From Rusavskia elegans (taxonomy: Eukaryota > Ascomycota > Lecanoromycetes > Teloschistales > Teloschistaceae), in the NCBI GenBank assembly GCA_011316305.1, contig SAUG01000104.1, positions 124,001 to 188,000 of the forward strand: a stretch of DNA of 64,000 nt. The letters run 5' to 3'. The position numbers and the translations under genes are program-made. The stretch's first letter is position 1. Every line of letters starts with the position of its first letter. The notes below the pieces were generated by a model that saw only the letters and a list, made by a program, of their open reading frames with translations, was not told the DNA's origin and searched no databases. Shown here one piece after another: positions 12,171-22,450 of this stretch.

Positions 12171-13539
12171 TAGCTTCTAGCGAAGTCTATAAAAAACCGT
12201 CTTTAGTAGCGCTCGACATTGATATAATATATAAAGGCAGTCCGGTTTTCTTCTACGAATAGTTATAAAGGAATTGTATAAACGCTTTATAAAAGGTAAA
12301 GGGTTAACGATACGACTAAAGTTCTGGAAATACTTACTTGATATACGATAATAACTAACTTAAAGGTTTTTAATATAGAACGAAGAAATCGGTATAACGA
12401 TTCCGCGATCCGCAAGTAAAAAAGAAGTATTCCGGCTTCCGGAAGGAATAGAGATAATAGTCTAGAAAATTTTCGTAATTTAATTATAGAAGATACTCGT
12501 AAAGTTTTCGTTATAGCTTTCTGATCGCGTTTTATCGTTTTAAATGGAGCTTAACGAATTAGCTTTACGGCTTGAATAAATATATTAAGTATTATCAGTT
12601 ATTTCTAAATAGACTAATACTTTTCTATTTAGTCGACGCGTTCTAGATATAGAGAAAGCTCCGGCCTCTAGGGACGTAGCTCTATAAATAGATATACCCT
12701 CTTCGGCCGAAAGTCTTGCCAAATAGTTTAAAAGGGATTTCTAATCTTCTAGTACTAGATTAGAAGCCGAAATAGTACGTCGTTTTCTAATATATCGCTA
12801 TAAGATTTACTACGGACGTAATCGGCGAGGATTCTAGATTAGCTACTATCTAAGGTTTATTTGGTTATATATCCTATAAATAGGGTCGACTAGCGGCTAT
12901 TAGGCGTCGGCGAGATTTATAAAAGTATTTATCTCTAGATAGTAGTATAGTTCGGCGAGATATCGTATTATAGAATTATTGGAAGCAGATCAGAAGTAGT
13001 AAATATAAAGTATCGTTATTACGAAGCAAAAGGTAAAGTTTTTACGCTAGCCTATTCTAGGATAGATAATCGGGTGGCTTTAGACTTATAGATAAAATAT
13101 TAATCTTTAACGAGAACTTTAATATAATTTTTAAATTCGTAAAGTATTTATATATTATATTATTCTATTAACTAGCTACTATACGCGCCGATTTAATAGC
13201 GCTACCGTCGTATTAAAAATATCGTCTACGGGTATCTCCGGAACTGAACACGGATACGAGATTACTTTATATTTAGATAAAAAGATATATCTCCTTTTGA
13301 AGTAAACTCTAGTAACCCGTAAATACTCTTTTTAATCTATTAACCTATTATTTATAGCCTCTACGTATTATCTAGAGACTATAGTATTAGAAATAGCGCG
13401 AAAATTCATCCGCTATCTATAGCAGCTACTATTACTTTAGGTTATTAGAAAACTGAATTTATATCTGTCGTCCTATTCGTTTTTACTATTAGTAACTTAA
13501 TAGTATAGTAATCCAGAACCAAGAATTCATTCCGAAAAG
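12171..13539 (+). pseudogene. Unidentified degraded coding trace between the PKS and P450 relics
   Basis: From about 12,230 to 13,400 a plus-strand frame contains only TAA/TAG stops of the kind RIP makes from Gln codons. Between them lie protein-like stretches such as MELNELALRLE (near 12,545) and RRVLDIEKAPASRDVAL. I do not recognise a family. It sits between the 5' end of the minus-strand PKS relic and the P450 relic, so it could be a further cluster gene, or the divergent promoter region carrying chance frames. Confidence 0.35.
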
Positions 13540-15020
13540 TTTCCTTTCGCCTATATATTGTATTTTAAGATATTACTAACGGCTATAATTGTTCTAATAT
13601 TTATTACAACTTTCGTCGCGCTAGTACTGATTTACCAGCGATCTATATAGTATTCCAAAAATCGTAATTTCCTGTAACGTTATTAATACTCTCCAGCCCC
13701 CAAGTATCTTTAATACGAACGACTGCTAGGCCTGAATCTTACGTTCTAAACTTTTAAGGCGGCGAAAGCGACGCGGCTTTTAGATAAATTTAGATCGTAT
13801 TTTCGCCTTATAGATAATATATATAGTACTACTGTCGCAGGCAGCCGGAGAATCTTTACTATTAAACTTTAAAATATTAAAGCTATCTTTACCGACCGGT
13901 TTAATAGTTTCGACTCTAGCTAGCTTCGTCGACGTGCCTTCGTACCTTCTATCGGTGATATTCTTATTACCGCGGACGGTACCCACTGGTATTAGTAAAA
14001 AGCGATACTCCGACTAGTATTTAAGAAACAGCTACTTTCGGAATATTCCTTCTATAAGCGAGATATCGACCTATTAATATAACGGGTTCTAACCGGTAGG
14101 TTAACAGTTAATTTAAAGCCCCTTTTCTATACCTACGCCTTAAACCTAGCCTCGAAGCTACTTTTTAACGAGTTACTAGTAACTTTAAATTTAGAATTCG
14201 GCGTTTCGTCAGACCGCTTTATTAAAGCTTTTAAAAATATTAATAACGGTAATCAAAGAAGATTTTATATAGGAAAACTGCTTCCGTTTATACTACGAAA
14301 TCGTTTATACGAAGACGGTTATAGAATTGTCTACGAGTATGGCGATATCTTTGTACAGAGAGCTTTAGCATATTGTCAATTATAGAAATTAAACGGGGCG
14401 AAAGAGCTGGAAGACGACGAAGAACCGTAAAAACGCTATATATTCTTGCAAGAAATTGTAAAAGAAATCGACGATTCTCTGGAACTAAGAAACCACCTGC
14501 TGGATATACTGCTTATTAGTAGTAAAATAACCGCTAGCCTTCTAAACGGCTGCTTTAGTTTGTTATCTAACCGACTTCAGTTATAGGCTAAACTTTACCG
14601 AGAAGCTATCGATATAGGAATGCTAAACAGCGACGATATTAGAAATTTTAAATCTTTTAACTATATTATCAATAAAGGTATACTAACTCTTTGTTTAAAC
14701 TATCGCGCCCTACTAAATAATACAAGTACTACGTCTGTATCTAATTCTTCTACTCTTTAGCCGTACGGCAAATAAAGATACGGTCCTTCCCGTTGGAAGT
14801 AGACTTTATAGCACTTCTTCCGTCTTTATATCTAAAGGAATATCGGCGACGATTAATATCTATAGTCTGTATAGAAGACCAGATATATTTAGTAGTAATA
14901 CCGATAAATTCAAGCCTAAATAATAGATATTTGAAGATACTAGACATTTAGAGTTATCTGCCCTTTAGTAAAGGTCCGCGTACTTGTATTAGCCGTAGGT
15001 ATCCTTGATAAAATTATTAG
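13540..15020 (+). pseudogene. Cytochrome P450 relic, CYP52/CYP539-like
   Basis: The plus-strand translation matches a microsomal fungal P450. A membrane anchor lies near 13,560-13,640, then an N-terminal block resembling S-A-T-L-x-G-x-R-x-I-F-T-I (TTVAGSRRIFTIK near 13,835) and RRRAFVPSIGD (13,925). The I-helix region near 14,500-14,560 reads LLISSKITASLL, where the family has A-G-R-D-T-T-A. A VLPVG and FISKG segment follows, then FSKGPRTCISRRY near 14,950-14,990, the haem-binding loop with its Cys kept but neighbouring Gly changed to Ser/Lys. At least two frame changes occur. CYP52-type enzymes oxidise aliphatic chains at the terminus, a plausible tailoring step for a reduced polyketide, but this copy is dead. 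Confidence 0.8.
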
Positions 15021-15479
15021 TAGTATGATTGATAAGGTTTATAATAGAGTAATACGCGTTAACGGAAATCTCTTTTACGTTTATCCGTTTCCTCCAGGTT
15101 TTTCCAAACTTAAAGAGTCGAGATCCACGTCTATAGTTAAAGGTAATTAGGATATCTTTTAGTAACGATAATAGTACTAAAGTAGCTTTTAAAACCGTTT
15201 AAGTTTTAATATATTCGCTGTTTCAGGTATTTATAGTGCCAGACAGTCTATTATTTCAGCGGGTCCAGAATTAGCGCGTAAACCGCCGAGTAAAAATAGA
15301 TAACGAGGGAAGACGAGATTTCCTATCTGGAAATATCTATTACATTCTATTAGGCGGTTTAATATATCTATATATACTTCGTTACCTAAATATAAATCGT
15401 ATATTATATAAACCTTTTAAATATTTTATAGTATCGACCTGAACGGTAAAAAGAAAGATCCCAAGTTATAATCTTCGAG
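15021..15479. other. Spacer downstream of the P450 relic
   Basis: No convincing coding trace was found on either strand beyond the end of the P450. Its sequence character matches the surrounding RIP-mutated block. Confidence 0.35.
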
Positions 15480-16160
15480 GAATCTATTAAATTCGGGCTA
15501 GTCTAACGAAAATTACTTATTACCGAATATAGCGTAATAAACGCCTTTAGATACTCGGCAGCCTAATATTTGATAATCTTTTCCATTATTCCAATTCGTA
15601 ATTGCCCTATAGATTCTATATCAGGCAGATTATCGAATCCAATAATTTTGAATCCAAACTTTATATCCATCTATTCTACGTATCGTACAGCCAGTAACTT
15701 ATATAACGCCTCGAACTGATTATTTTTATTATATATAATACCTGCAACCCGCGCCTGTTTTGGCTTTTTAAAGTCCGTAGTATTATTAAAAACAGTTAGC
15801 AAATATTTGTCCGTTTAAAACCGTAGGTAGTCGAATATAGCTTTGTAGATAGCAGTAGCGTTTACCTCGTATCTATTATTCGGTTAAAGATAGATTTCAG
15901 TTATATACTATCCGATTTTATTTCTATCAATCTCTATTACTGCGCTGTCTACTAAAGAAGTTACGGTATACCGATCCAGGTTATATAGGCTAAAGAAGTA
16001 GAATATATCTATCTAGATATCGTTCTCTGCCTAATTGTCTATAGCGGATTCGGAATTAGATACTGTATTATTAGTAGATAGTAAAGGCTTATAGCAGATT
16101 AGATAGTAATAAGTTAGATTAAAGATTATTGTTTTCTATTAAGCGTTAATAGCTTTTTCC
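15480..16160 (-). pseudogene. Unidentified degraded coding trace
   Basis: On the minus strand a long frame with few stops reads, in part, NNTTDFKKPKQARVAGI and KFGFKIIGFDNLPDIESIG. Most stops are TAG or TAA and could come from Gln or Trp codons. I do not recognise the family. Its position between the P450 and NRPS-like relics makes it a candidate third tailoring gene of the fossil cluster. Confidence 0.4.
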
Positions 16161-16379
16161 TCCCTTTTAAATATCGCTAGGAACGATTAAAGGGCAATAT
16201 ATAAAATTTTAAATCGAAGGTTTTTAAAGTTTTCGACTATCTTTATTAGTATTGGTTCAGTAACTATTAACGGATCGACCCGGTATAAGGTAATCTTTTG
16301 GTCTATATTTATAGAAAGGGCCTGGAAGACGAAATACTAAGATTATATACTCTTTCCATTACGTATAAATCGTGTAAAA

Positions 16380-16765
16380 TAATAAAGAAATTCTATTTTA
16401 AAGCTAAATACGTCTTAGATTATCGGAATATAAAATAGGCGGAGTAATTTTCTCTTTCGGCCGAATATATTTTTATATCTACTCTTGATATATCAGCTAT
16501 ATAAGGTGGGAAAAAGATTAAATTTAGAATTATATACGTATCGGAATATTAGAATAGAAATTATTTTAAAGTAAATACTTTCCTAATCCGTCGAATATAT
16601 TCTTATATCGCCTTTAATATATAAACTATACGAGATAGAAAGAGAAATCAAATTTAGAATTATATAAATTATAGACTATTCGAATAGAAACTACTTTAAA
16701 GTAAATATTTTCTCTTTCGGTCGAGCGTATCCTTATATTTGCACTTCGTGGCTGTTAATTAGTAA
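16380..16765. repeat. About three tandem copies of a roughly 130-bp unit
   Basis: The string aaatttagaattatata begins at 16,519/16,520 and again near 16,650. The flanking segments actttaaagtaaat and ttctctttcggycgaata recur with the same spacing, and a further partial copy begins near 16,385. The period is about 130 bp. The unit differs from the satellite at 2.2-3.6 kb. It lies just upstream of the NRPS-like relic. Confidence 0.65.
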
Positions 16766-17299
16766 ATAATATAACGAAGTATAATATACCTTAGCCGTAA
16801 ACCCTACAATCTACGACGCAATATTAGCGATCCTTCGAAATCTTTCTAGTCTATATAGATCTCGGCTTAAAAGAATGTAATATTCGATATAACGTAGTAT
16901 ATTTTTCGAAGAAAGGCTTGGTCGATACTGGAGAATTAATTTCAAGGTATAAACATTTTCAATCTTTAAGTTAACAATTTTTGAAAGCGAATCTTTTCTA
17001 AAAACCATTTATACCGACGATGATATTTCGAATAGTAATACTTGCCGAGAATATCGGATCTGCTATAACAGCTAATGCAGTTATATTGCGAGAAATATTC
17101 CTCGAAAGTACCAAGCTTTATCTAAACTATCCTGTTTTCGTATCGATATATTAGCGTACTATACTTCTTTCGAGCGTTTCTACCTCGTATAAATAAAACT
17201 ATCTTTCGTAGACGTATTAGCAGTTTGACGATAAGGCCGAAAGATTAACTTCTTCGCTTTTCGCACTTGGACTTCGTCCTAGTATACGTATTACGGTCT
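16766..17299. other. Upstream flank of the NRPS-like relic
   Basis: No protein motif was recognised. It may contain the former promoter and extreme N-terminus of the adenylation-domain protein. Confidence 0.35.
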
Positions 17300-20200
17300 T
17301 TCTATCTAACGGCGCAAAGTAAACGCTACTCTTCTAGACTTTTGTTAAATTAGAAACCATATTCGTTTCTTTAGATAAGCGTATTATATTAAAGAAGGAG
17401 GAAGTTTACTATTTCTTCCACGTTATAAAGCCCTATATAATCTTCGTATCTACTAAAATTAACGCGCGTATTTTAATAGAGAATACTTCCCTAGATTTAG
17501 GAAAGATATCGGTTAAAGTAATTACAGAACCTGTATCCGCTTCTATTATAGGCTGGAAGAGCTTTACAGACTATCTAATAGCGAGAACTGTATCGAATAG
17601 AATTACCTCTATATATTAAAGTGATCCGAAAGAGCACGTAGCTGATTATATACTACCGATAGTTTCTACTACCAATAGTTATTATAGAAAGCTCGCCAAT
17701 TAGATAGATAATAACCTAAACGCGACGGTCTATATTCTTTTTACTAGCGGCACCTCCGGCCTGCCGAAAGTATATTCTTTCACTAATAAAAATATCTGGG
17801 CTTCGTATATAGCTGTCAATAGACTCTACGAGCTTTTTTATATAAGCCAGATAACGGTTATTTCTCTTTTTTTCTATAGTATAGACTTGTCGAGTATAGT
17901 TTATATTTAGGTTAAAGGAGCTATAGCGGTTGTCCTATCGCCGGCTTTCGATATTAAAAGAACGCTAGAAACGATAAAAAAGCTGAAATATATTTATATA
18001 ACTAGTATAAATATCTTAGATCAGTTTTAAAAAGTTAATAATAGTAGTAATTATATCTATAATATTTCTGGCGCTAATTAAACAACCGAACTTTCACCCG
18101 ACGAAGATATAATCTCTATAATAGATATTATTTGGCGGGACTATTATTTCTCTAGCTATATTTGCAGATACTATAGGCCCAGAATTACTAGATACGTCAA
18201 AAACAACCGCTGGCTTCGGTATAACTAAAAGCTTACTAATCTATATATCTCCACCTAGAAAGAGCTTAATAGTTTATCGGAACGCTATAAATTTAGAGTA
18301 AATATTGCTAGGAGTCCGTATCCGGATCTGTAGAAATTAAAGCCGCGATATTCTACGTAAAAGGGAAACGGGCGAGCTGTATTTTAGCGGTGATATAGTT
18401 ATTAGCGGCTATCTTTATAGCGATAGCTAATTATTTTATAATAATAAGTCGAGCTATTAGATAGCGACCGGGGATAAAGCTATAATAGACGATTAAGGGA
18501 ATATTTTTATCTTTAGTCGATATAAAGATATTATTATTCGTGGTAGAGAAAACCTGTCGCCAGGACTTATTAAAAATTATATAAATAGAATCGAGATTTA
18601 TATAAACTTTATACTGGCGGGAGGGTTTTAATAACTGATATAAATTTAAAGGATAAATTATCGGAATCTCCGACAATATTGCAGGAAAGGTTCCTTTTAC
18701 GATCGTACAAGTATCTAACCACGATTAAATCTCTAAAACAGTTATCTATAATCTGGTTATAGAATCTCTAGGCCCTATTTACCTTCCTATAGTATATATA
18801 ACTCTTGCGGAGCTTGGGCTAAACTTGTTCCCGCTAATAATATCCGGCAAAGTCCGTAAAACGTATTTAAAGCAATTGCTTCTCGAATAGCTGCCGGGTA
18901 AAGCTGCTGGAAAGCAGTTAGCGCATCTTAATAGTATTAGCGTAGATATAACCAGCATCGTAGAAATCTTTTTAGGCAATACCGTAGCAAGCCTTGCCGG
19001 ACTATCAAAGCAGTCTATCCTATACGACCAGCCGTTATCGATAATACTTAATAGTATTAATATCTTCAGGCTTTAAACTTAGATCTAGCGAGATATATCT
19101 AAAAGTATACCTATTAATAGGCTTTTTAGAGATACTACGGTCAGCGTTCTAGTAAAGCAGCTTAATAATATACTATCGACGCATTCCCTATCGGTAACGT
19201 TATATCGAAGGTACGATCTACCTATAGCTAGAAATATAGTATATACGCACAACGTTCCAAGATATATAGCGCGTATAAAAATATAAACAGAAAGCTTGTT
19301 TAGCAAGTATAGACTTTTTTAAAAAGATATTGAAGATATTTTTCTCTTTCCAGCGCTATCTGGTAGAAGCTTCGATATAATACGGCCTTTAGACCTCTCT
19401 ATCCGCTTTATATTTATAATCAAGTCGGTTAATATTTCGCTGTTTCGGTTCGCCTTGGAAAGTATATTTAAAAAATAGTCGATATTCCGATTACTCGCTA
19501 TTAGATTCGATAATATATTTCTTTTTATTATTATAAAAGCTTGTAGTACGATAATAGGAGCGTCCGTATTCGAAGTACCAGAACTCGAAAGCCAAGAAAA
19601 CTTAGATAGTCTTCGTCTTTCTAAATACGAAGACGGTAATATATATCTAGTAAATAACGATCCTTTCGCCCGCTTCGTTATAATACGCTTTAAGAGTATA
19701 GACTTCGCCGTTCTAACGATGCTAGCCTACTACTCCGTCTTTAACGCTATTTTAATCCAAGTATTTTTCCGCGATCTAGAAACTAACGTCTACGGCTTCT
19801 CTATAAATAAAGTATATACCGACTATAAACTTTTCGCCTCTATCTATTACTTTTACAGTTATTCTATTACCGCCTAAAAGTCTACTACCTTCTATCTGTC
19901 CCGGCTTCGCGGTATTATATCCTTTCGCGAAATCGCCTGACCCGTATAACGTAGTATCGGGACCTTAATCGGCGATAATATAGGCTACTATATTCCCGCC
20001 TCTATACGTAATCCTTTGCTTTTCTAAAAACGTAACCAAGTCGATAATAACAGCGGCTACGCAGGTATAGTCGGTATTCGACGTACTATACTTTTCTACG
20101 ACCTTCCTTTCTTCTATAGTACCGACGATATTTCCGTTCCGGTATTTTTTAAAGCCGCCTTTATACTCTTTATATCTCGCCTTTTATACGCCCCCGAAGT

Positions 20201-20360
20201 TTTATTCGCCTAGATATAAACTGGTTGCTTGTAGCCTTTCCTCGACTAAAATATCGCCTCTTACCTTTCTAACCCATTAACTATTACGGGTAAAACCTTC
20301 GGTATCGTTTTTAATCGTATTTATATTTCCTTTAATATTATAGTAGAATGTTTTCTTATA
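17300..20360 (+). pseudogene. NRPS-like adenylation-carrier-condensation protein, RIP-degraded
   Basis: Plus-strand translation gives an acyl/aminoacyl-AMP-forming domain with an intact core motif ILFTSGTSGLPK near 17,733. Further on come TGELYFSGDIVISGY (18,375), IATGDKAIIDD (18,465) and GRENLSP (18,540), then a carrier-protein segment (NSINIFRL, near 19,050), in which the Ser is kept. A condensation-type domain follows, whose catalytic region reads YYSVFNA at 19,728-19,748. The family motif is H-H-x-x-x-D, so both His are Tyr and Asp is Asn, all explicable by C-to-T/G-to-A change. The A-PCP-C order fits an NRPS-like enzyme that loads an acid and passes it to an acceptor. Substrate cannot be read. 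It is clearly non-functional. Confidence 0.8.
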
Positions 20361-20399
20361 TCTCTCGAAAAGAAATAGAAAGATCTAATAAAATATATT

Positions 20400-20800
20400 T
20401 ATATTTCTATTACGGGAATTACTATATAGTTTAGCCTGCCGGATACAGCCGCGTTAATAGCGAGGAGGAAATAGCTGCTAAATTGGAATCCGGTATTAGG
20501 CGATTCTGCAGCGTAGAAGCAGAGAAAACTGCAGATAGTAAAGATAGAAGGATTTACGAAAGTAATACTAGAATAGTATTATAGTATTACGGATAATAAA
20601 AGGGTAGTAGCTATATAATAGAATAGAGCGCAGTTTAGGAAGGCGATAGTAAAGAGGTAGGCGGATAGTTTTATAGACGCGTTAGCGTAAATAACGAGGG
20701 AAGAAAATTAGGGGAAGAAAATAGGGGGCTAGAAGTAAAAAGGTAAAGATAGTAATTTATAAAGATACGGATCAAGATTAGAATTCTAAGTACGGAATTT
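20400..20800 (+). mobile_element. Possible LINE-like fragment
   Basis: A short degraded plus-strand frame reads LLNWNP then, with stops taken as Gln or Trp, NRAQFRKAIVKR. This weakly resembles the W-W-N-x-E and basic Arg/Lys-rich linker between endonuclease and reverse transcriptase in Tad-type LINEs. The resemblance is only suggestive and no RT motif follows. Confidence 0.25.
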
Positions 20801-22450
20801 TTCTACTTCGTTATTTATTATAGCCGTTGTAGATAATTTTAAAGGAACGATTAGCAGTTTACTTGATATAATAGAAAGCTCCTTTTACGGTACCTGTTAT
20901 CTCTTTAATAGAAGAAATAGGTATTCGATACCTAGACTGCTAACTAGATAGGATACCGTACTAGTATATAAGATAAATAGGTACTGAAAGGTCTATATTT
21001 AGGTCGGATATAAATTTTATATAGATATCTTTTACGTATTGGTTTTTATAAAATACCCTAAAAGATTTCTTTAGCTACGATACGGCGATTTTTAAGATAG
21101 GCTTTAGTTTTCTCTATCGTTGCTATATCGTCTTGAACTATCTATAGCTACTAATTCGTCTTTACCTTACTATTAATATTATATCCTTTTCGATAACGCT
21201 TTCTCTACCTAGATTATCCAACTGCGATCGTTGCAGGTACGATTACTGTAATAGTAAATATTATCGCAGCAGTAATAGAAGTAATTTAACCAGCTCCGGT
21301 TATAGATATTGCAATTATAATCTTGGTAGCAAGTTCTATTAAATTGTTTATATAATTTTTAGTTAGTTTATATTATTTATTAGGAATATTATATCTATAT
21401 TTATAGTTAGATAATCAAATAGAGATTATTAAAATTATTTCGGGGACCGTATATTGCTATAATAATAAATATTATTATATAAAAGATATACCGATTAAAG
21501 CTAGATATATAAATCTTTCAATCTTTCTGGTAAGAATACTTAGATAGTAGCTATCGGAGATATAAACTATTAAGAAAATCTAGACTAAACGTTGTATTTA
21601 GGCGAGGTTATTTTATTTTATCGATATATAGGTTTTGCTATCTGTATAAATATCGATATCTATACGTATAGACACCCGAGTCGTACGTATACGCTGCCTT
21701 TAATAGCTTCCAGCAACTATAAAATAGTAGTTTATTAAACTATTTCTTGCAGATAAAAACTATATTATATTTAAATATAAAAATCTCGATTTTTAGTATT
21801 AAAAGATAACTCTAGGTACTATTTTCGTAGGGTTTTAGTAGTAGTAGTAATCGAATTTTGATAGGGAATACCAAGGCCTATTTCCTTTGCCGAAGCTATA
21901 GGCTATATAATTGGATCAACTGGTATTTTATCTGTGCGCGCAGCCTAAAGGGTGTGCGGATAGCAAGAGCCTCGATGTATCTATCCCCTATTTTTTTCAC
22001 CGCTCGGGAAATTGAAAATCAGGGGGCTGCCTAGCAGTAGCTATATTTTTATTGTCCCTGCACCGCCGCGTTCTTCTGCTATAGAGAGATCATGAGGATT
22101 CGTAGGAAGACTCAGCTGGAAAGGATAGTCTAAAGAGTAAATCCATATGCCACATCATAGGACCTCGACAGCGCATCTACCTGTTCGGGTCTAGCACTAG
22201 GGCAAGGGTTATGCTGCCGAAAGGAGATCATCCTGTGGGGCTGCCTGGAAAAGGGGTAAAGTGAGAATCCAACAGGGGCTCGCGGAAGTAATTCCGTGCT
22301 TATCTGCGGCTGAAAAGAGGCGACAACCTCACAGCCTCGTCGGTTTACTCTCGACGATGACATCCACCATGTTGGACATTGTCCTTTGTCACTTTATGCA
22401 TTGCCAGCGCTCCTGTCGCTGGCTGCATCCAAACTCTGTTCGTCTAAAGA
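20801..22450. other. Right edge of the A+T-rich block and 5' flank of the first intact gene
   Basis: To about 21,890 the sequence keeps the character of the degraded block (TpA-rich, CpA-poor) with no coding trace I can name. From about 21,920 the composition becomes balanced and CpA/TpG reappear. 22,000-22,450 is the upstream region of the 1549-residue gene. No clear promoter element was identified. Confidence 0.55.

Noticed and set aside
16811..19306. Short minus-strand frames across the NRPS-like relic (e.g. 18,431-18,676 and 18,779-18,979)
   Set aside because: The plus strand carries ordered adenylation-domain motifs throughout, so these are antisense shadows.
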